The notes under the pieces are model-generated. The model was not told the origin of the DNA, did not search any database, and worked only from the letters and a program-made list of their open reading frames with translations. This document shows positions 37,348 to 47,378 of a DNA stretch of 47,774 nt, in pieces. The stretch is from Hellea sp. GTDB taxonomy: Bacteria; Pseudomonadota; Alphaproteobacteria; Caulobacterales; Maricaulaceae. The DNA lies in contig JAHDFA010000005.1 of the NCBI GenBank assembly GCA_020628495.1, positions 1 to 47,774 on the forward strand. Reading direction: 5' to 3'. Both the position numbers and the translations under genes were made by a program. How positions within the stretch are numbered: position 1 is the stretch's first letter; each line of letters starts with the position of its first letter.

Positions 37348-38448
37348 TTATTGATCGTCATGAGCTATGCGCTCGCTTTCCGCAGCCATACATAAAATGT
37401 GATAAAATGTACTTACCGGGATTGTTTCCGCTATATTGACGTCGCAGGCATTTATCTGATCGTTCCATAACCCTGTTTCCGTCAGATAAACCGGAAACAA
37501 GGCGTCAATTGTTGCCGCGGCCATATCCCGTGCACCCGGACAGCCGATTTCAGCCATGGCAAGATGGGCTTTGATCACTTCAGTCTGCACCCAAAGGCGT
37601 TTGGATTCCCGTCTAATATCTCGAACTTTGTTCTCTTCGTCATTCAGAAACCAACTCCGGCCACGTAAAGTATTATTATATAGAACCGATTGATAAGCGC
37701 TGACATCTTCTCCGGTCGCCTTGTGATACTGCCCCAAAAGCCAAACCCATTCCATGGCGTGACCAGGTTCTACCGTTTGGCCATGCGAGCCTGATTGCAA
37801 AGCCCAATCTGCCTCGAAAAACTCACTTATTGTCCCGTCATCGAAAAAATATGACTCAAAAAGACCAAATATTTTTTTGGCATATTCGAGATGTTTTTCC
37901 ACGCCCGTAATACTGTGCAGAAATAAGCTCGCTTCCAAAAGATGCATATGTGGATTTTGGCGGCGCGGTGCAGTCCTTCCAACTTGGTCGGACTCCCGCC
38001 ATCCGCCCGCCGAATGCGGCAGGGTCGTATCAATCCATTTTAGTAAGGTTTCCGCCTCATACAAATACTGTTGTTCCCGAGTTAGGCCGTAAAGACTGCT
38101 GGCGGCCAACACATAAAAAGCGTGATCATATAAATCCCGCATATCGTTAGTAATGTCTCCGCCAGCGCTCACGCGATGAACATAGCCTGTCTCCACCATT
38201 TTCTGATAGGTTGAAACCGCTATATCACGTCCGTCAAACCAGCCCAATTCGCTGGCTTTGGCATAGACATAGACTTGCCGGGCCAAAACGCGCCAACGCC
38301 GTTCAGCAGCTAAATCAGGGCGTCCGTCCAAAAGCAGATGCTCGACCCAGCTTCCGTCAGACTTTTGAGCGCGTGCCGCCCAAAGGGGTAGGGCTTTCTC
38401 GATACACCACTTGCGCAGATGCGCCGCGCTCCGTCTCAAATTATCCAT
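37348..38448 (-). CDS. AGE-family protein (N-acylglucosamine 2-epimerase / mannose-6-phosphate isomerase-like)
   Basis: LLDGRPDLAAERRWRVLARQVYVYAKASELGW; QNPHMHLLEASLFL; TVEPGHAMEWVWLL motifs. Confidence 0.85.
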   Translation of the reverse strand: MDNLRRSAAHLRKWCIEKALPLWAARAQKSDGSWVEHLLLDGRPDLAAERRWRVLARQVYVYAKASELGWFDGRDIAVSTYQKMVETGYVHRVSAGGDITNDMRDLYDHAFYVLAASSLYGLTREQQYLYEAETLLKWIDTTLPHSAGGWRESDQVGRTAPRRQNPHMHLLEASLFLHSITGVEKHLEYAKKIFGLFESYFFDDGTISEFFEADWALQSGSHGQTVEPGHAMEWVWLLGQYHKATGEDVSAYQSVLYNNTLRGRSWFLNDEENKVRDIRRESKRLWVQTEVIKAHLAMAEIGCPGARDMAAATIDALFPVYLTETGLWNDQINACDVNIAETIPVSTFYHILCMAAESERIAHDDQ

Positions 38449-39344
38449 TAAGCCTGTTCCGCAGACTTCCGGATCAGCGCCCGCGCATCTTTTCCAATAT
38501 CCGGATGTATCCTCGCAAACGCCATCACAGCTTCAAAATATCCCAGTTTTGATCCGCAATCATAATCCTGCCCGTCATAGACAAAAGCGTGAAACTCCTG
38601 GGTTTTCATCAGACGCGCCATTGCGTCCGTGAGCTGGATTTCCCCGCCAGCGCCTGCGGCTTGATCCTTCAAAAGACCCATCAATTCGGGCTGCAAAATA
38701 TATCGTCCCGTGATTTTCAAATTTGACGGCGCGTCTTTCAAGGCAGGCTTTTCCACCATGCCGTCCATAGGAATAATCGTTTTGGTTTTTGCGGTTACTG
38801 GATCTTTCGGTTTGATAACACCGTAGCTGGAGACGCGCTCATCCGGCACGGGATCCACGGCAATAATATTGCCGCCGACCTCATGATAAGCCTCCATCAT
38901 TTGCGCGAGGCAAGACCGCACATCCGACTGAATCAAAACATCTGGCAAAAGAACCGCAAACGGGTCATCACCGATAATATCGCGAGCACACCAAACGGCA
39001 TGTCCTAAGCCTTTGGCCTCCTGTTGGCGCACGAAGCTCATAGTGCCCTCTCGCGGTTGTTTCGCCTTCAGACGATTATAAATATCTGTTTTGCCTTTGC
39101 GTTGAAGCGCGTCTTCCAATTCATATGCTGTATCAAAATAGTCCGATATCGCGATTTTTCCGCGGGCCGTAATAAAAACGAAATGCTCAATGCCGGCTTC
39201 AATCGCCTCATCGACAACATATTGCAGGGCCGGGCGATCTACTACAGTCAACATTTCTTTAGGCACAGTCTTCGTGGCCGGAAGGACGCGGGTCCCGAAT
39301 CCGGCTACGGGAAGAACGGCTTTTTTTACGGGCTTCATAGTCAT
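38448..39344 (-). CDS. galU: UTP-glucose-1-phosphate uridylyltransferase
   Basis: MKPVKKAVLPVAGFGTRVLPATKTVPKEMLTVVDRPALQYVVDEAIEAGIEH. Confidence 0.96.
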   Translation of the reverse strand: MTMKPVKKAVLPVAGFGTRVLPATKTVPKEMLTVVDRPALQYVVDEAIEAGIEHFVFITARGKIAISDYFDTAYELEDALQRKGKTDIYNRLKAKQPREGTMSFVRQQEAKGLGHAVWCARDIIGDDPFAVLLPDVLIQSDVRSCLAQMMEAYHEVGGNIIAVDPVPDERVSSYGVIKPKDPVTAKTKTIIPMDGMVEKPALKDAPSNLKITGRYILQPELMGLLKDQAAGAGGEIQLTDAMARLMKTQEFHAFVYDGQDYDCGSKLGYFEAVMAFARIHPDIGKDARALIRKSAEQA

Positions 39345-39392
39345 TTTCCGATTTTGGATTCTATTAGACTTTGCTTGAGGCACTGCGGCATA

Positions 39393-40913
39393 CTATATTT
39401 TCTGGTCGAAGGCACCGATTTCAGAATAGGCCGCCAAACGCCGCTCAATCTCTCGGAACATGCCAATCATATTGTCTTCTGATGTCGGGCTCTCGACAAC
39501 AATAACAAGGTTCGGCGTATTTGAACTGGCCCGCATCAAACCCCAAGTGCCGTCTTCCAATGTCAGGCGGACACCATTGACTGTGTTCACGTCCATAATT
39601 GACTGCCCCATTATCTTCATGCCCGCGTCAGCGTCCGACTGAACCTCAGCGATAATTCGGTCAATCACGCCGTATTTTTCTTCATCCGCGCAGAAAGGAC
39701 TCATTGTCGGGCTGCCCCAAGTTTTGGGCAAAGCCTCGCGCAAATCTGCCATTGTCTTATCTGGATTGCGGTCAAGCATTTGTAAAATCGCGATGGCTGA
39801 GACTAGGCCGTCATCATAGCCCCGTCCGATAGGTGCATTGAAGAAATAGTGTCCGGATTTTTCAAACCCAACCAAGGCGTTCAAATCATGCACACGGCGT
39901 TTAATATAAGAATGTCCGGTTTTATAATAATCCGTCGTGGCGCCATTCGCCTTCAAAACTGGGTCCGTATGATAAAGCCCCGTCGATTTAACATCGACGA
40001 CGAATTGCGCGTTTTCATATTGCGCGGACAGATCGCGCGCGAGCATTACGCCGACCTTATCCGCGAAAATCTCCTCACCTTCATTATCCACAACGCCGCA
40101 ACGATCTCCATCGCCGTCAAAGCCCAAAGCGACCTCCGCCTTATTCTTCAGGCATGCATCCCGCATAGCGTGGAGCATATCCAGACTTTCGGGGTTGGGA
40201 TTATAATTCGGAAAACTCCAGTCCAGATCGCATTCGACTGGAACGACATCTGCACCGATACGCGTAAGCACCTCTTCGGCAAAGGCCCCAGCCGTTCCAT
40301 TACCGCAGGCGGCCACTATTCTTATGGGACGGGAGAGTTTCACGCCTTTCGTCAAATCGTCTATATAGGCTTCTCGCACATGCTCGACATAGCGATAACT
40401 ACCACCCGAACGCGGCAGAGACTCACCATTCAAAACAATGTCTTTTAGTCGCGCCATCTCGTCGGGCCCGAAGGTGAGGGGGGCTTCAATCCCCATTTTT
40501 ACGCCTGTCCATCCATTCGAATTATGGCTGGCTGTCACCATTGCCACGCCCGCGCAATCGAGATGAAACTGCGCGAAATAGGCCATAGGCGAAAGCGCCA
40601 GGCCAATATCATGGACACTAACCCCGGCATTCATCAAGCCAGTCATCAACGCCATTTTTATACCGAGGGAGTAATGCCTGAAATCATGCCCGACCGCGAT
40701 ATTCGGATCCACACCGCGTTCATACATTAATGTGCCAAGACCTTCACCCAAAGCTTGAACGCCATATAAGTTGAGTTCTGATGGTTTTTCATCCGTCGGC
40801 AAGCCAAACCACCACCGTGCATCATATTCGCGAAAGCCCGTCGGCTTAACGAGGGGTGATGTTTCAAATTCCAATGTATTAGCAGCGATTTTGGGCTGCG
40901 GATAACGCGTCAT
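39393..40913 (-). CDS. manB: Phosphomannomutase/phosphoglucomutase
   Basis: TASHNSNGWTGVKMG phosphoserine loop; GFDGDGDRCGVVD; MRASSNTPNLVIVVES. Confidence 0.9.
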   Translation of the reverse strand: MTRYPQPKIAANTLEFETSPLVKPTGFREYDARWWFGLPTDEKPSELNLYGVQALGEGLGTLMYERGVDPNIAVGHDFRHYSLGIKMALMTGLMNAGVSVHDIGLALSPMAYFAQFHLDCAGVAMVTASHNSNGWTGVKMGIEAPLTFGPDEMARLKDIVLNGESLPRSGGSYRYVEHVREAYIDDLTKGVKLSRPIRIVAACGNGTAGAFAEEVLTRIGADVVPVECDLDWSFPNYNPNPESLDMLHAMRDACLKNKAEVALGFDGDGDRCGVVDNEGEEIFADKVGVMLARDLSAQYENAQFVVDVKSTGLYHTDPVLKANGATTDYYKTGHSYIKRRVHDLNALVGFEKSGHYFFNAPIGRGYDDGLVSAIAILQMLDRNPDKTMADLREALPKTWGSPTMSPFCADEEKYGVIDRIIAEVQSDADAGMKIMGQSIMDVNTVNGVRLTLEDGTWGLMRASSNTPNLVIVVESPTSEDNMIGMFREIERRLAAYSEIGAFDQKI

Positions 40914-41058
40914 ATCAATATTCCCACAATTTAGCGCCTGTTTAACGCAAACATCCTAATAATTTGGGAATCACGTACCCGCAGACGTATCTGGACTCAG
41001 GGGCGAGCTTTGCTATCAGTCGAACAGCGTTATTCGCCGCCACTGCTCTCTGAAAGGC

Positions 41059-41940
41059 ATGTTTATGAAGGGTATAGTCCTTGCGGGCGGAGCTGGAACC
41101 CGTTTGCATCCCGTTACACTTGCCGTATCTAAGCAATTATTGCCCGTGCATGACAAGCCGATGATTTATTATCCGCTGTCTGTTCTGATGCTGGCAGGGA
41201 TCCATGACATCCTCATCATTACAACACCCGAGGACCAAAGCCAGTTTCAACGGCTTCTGGGTGACGGCGCGCGCTTCGGCTTGAATTTGACATATGCCGT
41301 TCAGGACGCTCCGAATGGATTGGCTGAAGCCTTCATTATAGGCAAAGATTTCATCGGCGACGACACGGCAGCGCTCGTGCTGGGCGATAATATATTTTAT
41401 GGGCAAAGCTTTATGCCGCTGCTTTTAAACGCGGTGCAATCCGTAGAAAAAGACGGTGGGGCAGTTATATTTGCCTACCAAGTCAAGGACCCCGAACGCT
41501 ATGGCGTGGTTGAATTCGACGATCAGCTTTCCGTGGTGTCTTTGGAAGAGAAACCGCTCGCCCCAAAAAGCGATTATGCCGCGACAGGCCTTTACCTCTA
41601 CGACAACCGCGTCTCTTCCATTGCCAAATCCGTGACCCCGTCCGAGCGGGGCGAGCTGGAGATAACGTCAGTAAATAATGCCTATCTTGATGCGGGGGTT
41701 TTGCGCGTCGAATTATTAGGCAGAGGTTTTGCCTGGCTCGATTCCGGCACCCATGACAGCCTGCTCGCAGCCTCGCAATTTGTCGCAACAATCGAAAAGC
41801 GCCAAGGTCTGAAGATCGCTTGTTTGGAAGAAATCGGCTTGATGAAAGGTTGGCTTACCCAAAGACAACTTCGCGCGACCGTTGATGAGAATAGCCAGAG
41901 TGAATATGTTGTCTATGTCCGGAATTTGATTGATAACTAG
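41059..41940 (+). CDS. rmlA: Glucose-1-phosphate thymidylyltransferase
   Basis: [56 protein letters not shown]. Confidence 0.97.
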   Translation: MFMKGIVLAGGAGTRLHPVTLAVSKQLLPVHDKPMIYYPLSVLMLAGIHDILIITTPEDQSQFQRLLGDGARFGLNLTYAVQDAPNGLAEAFIIGKDFIGDDTAALVLGDNIFYGQSFMPLLLNAVQSVEKDGGAVIFAYQVKDPERYGVVEFDDQLSVVSLEEKPLAPKSDYAATGLYLYDNRVSSIAKSVTPSERGELEITSVNNAYLDAGVLRVELLGRGFAWLDSGTHDSLLAASQFVATIEKRQGLKIACLEEIGLMKGWLTQRQLRATVDENSQSEYVVYVRNLIDN

Positions 41941-42989
41941 GTCAATCCACGGCGATCTGCACCTTGTGTTGAATTTAGAATGGCGCGCCACCAATCCTCG
42001 TGTTCCAAATACCACCGGACCGTTTCGGATAGTCCCTCTTCAAAGCTGTGCCGGGGCTTCCAGCCCAGCTCTTTCTGGATGCGTTGAAAATTAACGGCAT
42101 ATCGGAAATCATGGCCGGGTCTATCCGTCACAAATCTAATGAGGTCTTTATGTGCCTTGCGGTCAGGAAATGCCTTGTCCAAGGCAGCGCAAATGGCGTG
42201 AACAACCTCAAGGTTTGTGCGTTCTGACGCCCCGCCAACGTTATAACTCTCGCCGAGTTGGCCACGGCTCGCGATCAGCCAAAGTGCCTCCGCATGGTCT
42301 TCGACATGCAGCCAGTCCCGCACATTTTCCCCGCTGCCATAAACAGGCATAGCCTTTTGGTCCACACCCTTTGCAATCATGAGAGGGATTAGTTTCTCAG
42401 GATATTGCCAAGGTCCGTAATTATTTGAACAATTTGAGAGCACGACAGGCAATCCATAAGTCTCGCCCCACGCTCTGACGAAATGGTCTGACGCGGCTTT
42501 GGATGCCGAATAGGGCGAGCGCGGGTCATATCCGCTGTTTTCGGTAAAGGCAGGGTCTCCTAATTGTAGCGAACCAAAAACCTCATCCGTAGAGATATGA
42601 TGAAGTCGAAATCCGGCGCGTTCTTCATCTGATAGCGTGTCGAAGTAAGCCCTGCAGGCCTCGAGCACCTGAACCGTGCCAACAACATTTGTTTGTACAA
42701 ATTGCGCAGGACCGTCAATGGATCGGTCAACATGGCTCTCAGCCGCCAAATGCATGATGATGGTCGGACGATGTTCGACGAGCACGTTTCGAAAACGCGC
42801 ATAATCACAGATATCACCATATTCAAAAACATAGCGCGGATTGCGGTCATGCGCGGCAACCGCATCAGGCATGGCTGCATACGTCATTGAATCCACCACA
42901 ATCACCTTAAGATTTGTTGTCGCCATCAAATGCCGCACGACAGCCGAGCCGATAAAGCCAAGCCCACCCGTAATTAAAACGCTTTGCAA
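41937..42989 (-). CDS. rmlB: dTDP-glucose 4,6-dehydratase
   Basis: [74 protein letters not shown] start at 42989 preceded by GAGGAAG suggested. Confidence 0.95.
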   Translation of the reverse strand: MQSVLITGGLGFIGSAVVRHLMATTNLKVIVVDSMTYAAMPDAVAAHDRNPRYVFEYGDICDYARFRNVLVEHRPTIIMHLAAESHVDRSIDGPAQFVQTNVVGTVQVLEACRAYFDTLSDEERAGFRLHHISTDEVFGSLQLGDPAFTENSGYDPRSPYSASKAASDHFVRAWGETYGLPVVLSNCSNNYGPWQYPEKLIPLMIAKGVDQKAMPVYGSGENVRDWLHVEDHAEALWLIASRGQLGESYNVGGASERTNLEVVHAICAALDKAFPDRKAHKDLIRFVTDRPGHDFRYAVNFQRIQKELGWKPRHSFEEGLSETVRWYLEHEDWWRAILNSTQGADRRGLT

Positions 42990-43184
42990 AATGGCTTCCT
43001 CTTTTCCCAAAGAGTTTGAAAATACTCTCGTTCTAAGGTCACTGTATAGGTCGGGCTGAATGAAAAACACAGCGAAAGACTCGGACCTCGTCAAAAATTG
43101 GGGTAATCACCCTATTTATTTTTGCGGCGAGTAAAGGCATGACAGACTATCAATTTTGATAGGATTGTAACCAGATCAAGGGGC

Positions 43185-43802
43185 TTAAATATCAATCATA
43201 CCCTTTCGCATTGCAGTGACAAGAAGAGAGGCGGTCGACGAAACATCCATCTTTCTGAGAAGGTTCGTTCTATGTGTATCTACCGTTTTTGGACTGACGC
43301 CCAGAATGTCTGCCAGTTCGCGATTGGTTTGTCCGCGCGCAAGGCCTTGCAAAACTTGATATTCGCGCTTCGACAATTCTGTATTTTCCTTTGCCTTCGC
43401 AATCAACATTTGCGCATAATGCGAAATAAACCTCTTGCCTTCGAGCATAGCGACAACGCCCTGACAGATCTCTTCAGGCGGTTCGTTCTTTACAAACAAT
43501 CCATGCATCCCGCTCTCGTCAATTTTTCTGAAAAGCGGCGCGGCAGAGCGGCCTGTAATTATGGCAAAGCGGGTCAGGGGCGACCATCGACGGGCTTCCA
43601 TAAAAACTTCCAATCCATTTGCGCCGGGCATGCTCAAATCCAAAAGCGCCCCGTCGGGTTTTTTCCTTTTAATTTCCGAAATCGCATCAATTCCGTTTTC
43701 GACAAGTGCAACGACATGGATATTGGGAACTTTTTGCAGGGCTCGACGCATGCCTTCGGCGGTGAAGGGATGGTCATCAGCGATGATAACGGTTTTGACC
43801 AT
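43185..43802 (-). CDS. LuxR/NarL-family two-component response regulator
   Basis: VIIADDHPFTAEGMRRAL receiver; LLDLSMPGANGLEV; LSKREYQVLQGLARGQTNRELADILGVSPKTVDTHRTNLLRKM HTH. Confidence 0.95.
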   Translation of the reverse strand: MVKTVIIADDHPFTAEGMRRALQKVPNIHVVALVENGIDAISEIKRKKPDGALLDLSMPGANGLEVFMEARRWSPLTRFAIITGRSAAPLFRKIDESGMHGLFVKNEPPEEICQGVVAMLEGKRFISHYAQMLIAKAKENTELSKREYQVLQGLARGQTNRELADILGVSPKTVDTHRTNLLRKMDVSSTASLLVTAMRKGMIDI

Positions 43803-43823
43803 GCTAACGTCTCCCCCTGTTGT

Positions 43824-45833
43824 TTGCGATTGGTCCGAAAAACTCTTATCTACGTCTTAGTTATCTTGAGCCTCGGCGCAAGTTTTGCCTTCGCGCAGTC
43901 TGACGCAGAGTCCTTTGAGAGCGTTACGGGAGCTTTGAGCGTCGAGGCGCTGTCGGCCAAATTCGAGGTTTATCACGACATAAATTGGGACGCGGAGATA
44001 GAAGACTTTCAAAAAGACAATGCACCGCGCTTTACACCAATTAACATGTCGGAGCCCGATTTTGGATATGTCGACAATCGCATTTGGCTGCGCGCCCGGT
44101 TAAAGAATGACACACTCAGCGATTCAGTCTGGCGTCTCTATGTCCGGGAAAATTTCCTACAATACTATAGCGTCTATATGGTGCGTGATTCAGGGCAGGT
44201 TGAGCCAATAGAAAACCACACGCCCAAAACCAAATTTTCTGAGCGGTTAATGAATTATCCGGAACTCGTGACTCCCATAAAGTTTGAACCGGGTGAATCC
44301 ATCACACTCTATATTGCTTATTGGTCGGAAGGCTCTTCCAATGCGGCCATATCCTTGGAAACCTCCGATAGCTTTGCTCAGATGGCCGTCGCCCGAACAT
44401 CAAAGAATTACATCTTTTATGGCATGATCGGCTTATTGATCATCACAGCCTTTCTGGGACTAGTTATCCTGCGGCGTAAAGTTTTCGCGGCCTATCTCAT
44501 CTACGTTTTTCTAACGCTTTTATATTTGATGCATGTTGACGGGGTTACCTTTCAATATTTCTGGCCATCACACCCGCGCTTCAATTCATATTTCACAATC
44601 ATTATAGGGACGGCTTTTGTGCTGGCGACCTATAATTTTGCGCGCATATTTTTGGATACGCGGCGATATCACCCTTTCGCAGATAGCGTGCTGTTTTGGA
44701 TGGGTGCCGCCACGCCATTCATTACAATACCGGGTGCGGTTTTTGACCCGCAACTCACCAAACAAATCATCATGCCACTTATTTTGCTGGCTATTCTGGC
44801 CGGCACGGTGGTTGGCCTTATCGCAGCAAGAGAGCGGTTTAAACTCGTCCGCTTTTATCTATTTGCCTGGATGTTTGGTATCATATCCGCGGGAATAATG
44901 AATATGCGACATGTCTTGGGTTTCGATATTTCCCAAGATACAGAATTTGACAGCATCCGCATTTCCATGGTGGTTGATTCCATCATGATGGGCCTTGCTG
45001 TTGTCGACGGATATATCCAAACACAAAGGCAGCGCGAAAAAGCGACCCGGGAGAACCTGAAATCCGCAAAACAAAATTTGAAACTCAACCAGCGTCTGTT
45101 TGATCTGGAAGAGCAATATAATCTGGCAGAGGAGATGGCGATTACGCGAGATGAAAATCTCAAAAACACGATTCATGATTTGCGCCAGCCCCTGCATGCA
45201 CTACGATTGAATATCCAAAAATCCTCCGGTTCAATCCAGCGTAGCACGGAAGAATCAGAGCAAATCGGCGAGATGTTTTCCTATCTGGAGACGCTGCTGA
45301 CAACGCAATTGGAGACAGCCGTTTCATCTCCACCAACCCCATCAGGCACTACTGCACAACCAAAAATCGAAGCCACGGACACGCCGATGAGAGCGCAAAA
45401 AATTCTGAAATCCGTGCATGAGATGTTTCTTCCCGACGCATTGGAGAAAGGACTGACGTTTCGGTTTATCCCCTCTCGTCATGATGCCACAGTCAACGCC
45501 TTTATTCTTATCCGCATTTTGAATAATCTTGTTTCCAATGCTATTAAATATACGCCATCAGGAAAAGTCTTGATCGGTTCGCGGCGCATGAAAGACCATT
45601 TACGAATAGAAGTGCACGACACCGGGATCGGAATGAACGAGGCGGATTTCAAAGCGGCCAAACTTCGACATGTCCGGCTGGATGAGGGTTTACCGCATGC
45701 GGATGGAAGGGGGCTCGGTCTGTCCATTGCGGCGCATCTGGCGGCACAAAACGGATATCGGCTCTCTCGCGCGAGAAACCGTAAAAACGGGACGAGCCTC
45801 TATCTCGAAATACCAGTAAAGCCGGAATCTTAA
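43824..45833 (+). CDS. Sensor histidine kinase with 7TMR-DISM-like sensor region
   Basis: Signal peptide-like VRKTLIYVLVILSLGASFAFAQ, extracellular beta domain, about 7 TM helices, HDLRQPLHALRL H-box, NNLVSNAIKYTPSG / DTGIGM / GRGLGLSIAAHL ATPase boxes; start codon uncertain (TTG 43824/43830 or ATG 43770). Confidence 0.85.
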   Translation: MRLVRKTLIYVLVILSLGASFAFAQSDAESFESVTGALSVEALSAKFEVYHDINWDAEIEDFQKDNAPRFTPINMSEPDFGYVDNRIWLRARLKNDTLSDSVWRLYVRENFLQYYSVYMVRDSGQVEPIENHTPKTKFSERLMNYPELVTPIKFEPGESITLYIAYWSEGSSNAAISLETSDSFAQMAVARTSKNYIFYGMIGLLIITAFLGLVILRRKVFAAYLIYVFLTLLYLMHVDGVTFQYFWPSHPRFNSYFTIIIGTAFVLATYNFARIFLDTRRYHPFADSVLFWMGAATPFITIPGAVFDPQLTKQIIMPLILLAILAGTVVGLIAARERFKLVRFYLFAWMFGIISAGIMNMRHVLGFDISQDTEFDSIRISMVVDSIMMGLAVVDGYIQTQRQREKATRENLKSAKQNLKLNQRLFDLEEQYNLAEEMAITRDENLKNTIHDLRQPLHALRLNIQKSSGSIQRSTEESEQIGEMFSYLETLLTTQLETAVSSPPTPSGTTAQPKIEATDTPMRAQKILKSVHEMFLPDALEKGLTFRFIPSRHDATVNAFILIRILNNLVSNAIKYTPSGKVLIGSRRMKDHLRIEVHDTGIGMNEADFKAAKLRHVRLDEGLPHADGRGLGLSIAAHLAAQNGYRLSRARNRKNGTSLYLEIPVKPES

Positions 45834-45990
45834 CTTTTAAGATGGCTAATCATCTAACAGACCCGCCTTATGTCTGCATGTCAAACGGTCTCTGCAACCA
45901 TGTGAAGACGGGCTTGCTCATGGCGATGGAAATTTCGGCCCCCATCACACTGATATTGGCGGCATCGTTTTTCGCCGTTGAATGCGAATT

Positions 45991-47349
45991 TCAATATTGA
46001 ATTTTCAGAACCTCATCTGGATTTACGGCCTCAAGGTTCCGATCATATAGCCGAGTTGTTTCAGCACTTTTATGCCCCGCCATTTTGCGCGCTTCCTCCA
46101 GCTCTCCCCCATGGGCGAGATAATTCGTGATGCCCGTCGCGCGTAGGCTGTGGTTCCCGATCTCTCCGTGATAGCCAGCGGCTTTCGCTCTCCGCTGGAT
46201 CATCTTCCAGCTCGCCACGCGAGAATAGGCGTGGCCGGTCAGCGTGCCTTTATGTGGTGTGCCGCCTTGGAAGAGAGGGGCGTCGGGCTGATCGATGAGG
46301 CCGGTAAAGGTGAGGTAGTCATCAATGTAATGGGCGAGAACCTCATGAACCGGCATCTCGTGGACCTTGGTGCGTTTCTCGACCGTGGTAAGATAGCGAA
46401 TATTGCCACGCATTTGATAATCCCGCACGCGCATCCGGCAGACAGCCGAGATCCGAAAGAGGGAATAGGCCATCATCGCGATCATGGCGCGGTCACGATA
46501 ATCGGCTTCGGTTTCCATCGGAATCATGTCGATCATGCGTGCGACGAGGGCGTTCTCCACAATTGGTGTGGCTCCCCGGCCCGACGGCACTTTGGGCAAG
46601 CGTACGGCCCGCGCGACGTTCTTCTCCAGCAGGCCGTGGGCAATACAGGCGTCAAGAAAAGTGCGGACCGCCGAGAGGATTGTGCCGACCGTGCGGGGCT
46701 TGTCATCCACTTGGCCGGTCTCGGGATCGACCTCCTGCACGGAGGCAATGAAGGCCGCGACATGCGACCCGCGCAGGTCTCTAATGTCCTGTAAACGGGC
46801 GCCTTTGGCGTCAGAACCGACCCAATCAAAGAAGCGCTGCAGACCGTTCGCATAGGCCTCGCGCGTGCGGGGATTGGTGTGCTGGATCAGGAAGTCCGCG
46901 AAAACGGCGAGGACGTCTGCCGTCTCATTCGAGCTTTCCACGAGCAGGCGAGGCGGGCAGGGGCGACCGTAATGCTTGCGCGCGAGGAGCTTTAGGCGCG
47001 GAAGATGTTCGGCGCATTCACTCAAGAGGAGATCTATCGCGCAGAGCCGCGCGAGCAGCTCGCGCTCTGTGCATCCGACTTTAGACAGCGCGTCCAGATG
47101 CGCGGCAACATTATCCTCAACAATATCCTCGAGGGTAAGTAAGCCCGCATGATCTTCGAGCCAGTCGAGAAAGTCCGCGCACCCAACCGCGAATTGATCA
47201 TTGCGTGCGGGTTGAAACACACCAGATTGCAGCGCGGCATAACATGCCACGACGTCCTGACCGCTCCGCGCAATAACAGCCGGCGGGACGAGCGATACTG
47301 CGCTTGTTCGCAAATCGCCGTTGTTGGCTGTGGGATATTGTTTTAGCAT
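45991..47349 (-). CDS. Tyrosine recombinase / integrase (Xer-like, with extra N-terminal region)
   Basis: SAM-like core-binding region; YSLFRISAVCRMRVRDY (Arg I), HSLRATGITNYLAHGG (HxxR), GHKSAETTRLYDR (H...Y). Confidence 0.93.
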   Translation of the reverse strand: MLKQYPTANNGDLRTSAVSLVPPAVIARSGQDVVACYAALQSGVFQPARNDQFAVGCADFLDWLEDHAGLLTLEDIVEDNVAAHLDALSKVGCTERELLARLCAIDLLLSECAEHLPRLKLLARKHYGRPCPPRLLVESSNETADVLAVFADFLIQHTNPRTREAYANGLQRFFDWVGSDAKGARLQDIRDLRGSHVAAFIASVQEVDPETGQVDDKPRTVGTILSAVRTFLDACIAHGLLEKNVARAVRLPKVPSGRGATPIVENALVARMIDMIPMETEADYRDRAMIAMMAYSLFRISAVCRMRVRDYQMRGNIRYLTTVEKRTKVHEMPVHEVLAHYIDDYLTFTGLIDQPDAPLFQGGTPHKGTLTGHAYSRVASWKMIQRRAKAAGYHGEIGNHSLRATGITNYLAHGGELEEARKMAGHKSAETTRLYDRNLEAVNPDEVLKIQY

Positions 47350-47350
47350 A

Positions 47351-47378
47351 TGGAAACATAATTTGGATTATGTTTCCT
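47351..47378. promoter_or_regulatory. dif/Xer-core-like inverted repeat adjacent to the recombinase start
   Basis: GGAAACATAA-TTTGGA-TTATGTTTCC: perfect 10-bp arms, 6-bp spacer. Confidence 0.6.

Noticed and set aside
39849-40448. 199-aa plus-strand ORF
   Set aside because: Antisense to the phosphomannomutase, no recognisable domain
43272-43769. N-terminal extension of the kinase ORF back to 43272
   Set aside because: Antisense to the response regulator; the kinase signal peptide begins only at about 43824
46150-46794. 214-aa plus-strand ORF
   Set aside because: Antisense to the well-supported recombinase in a GC-rich region; composition looks like a shadow ORF
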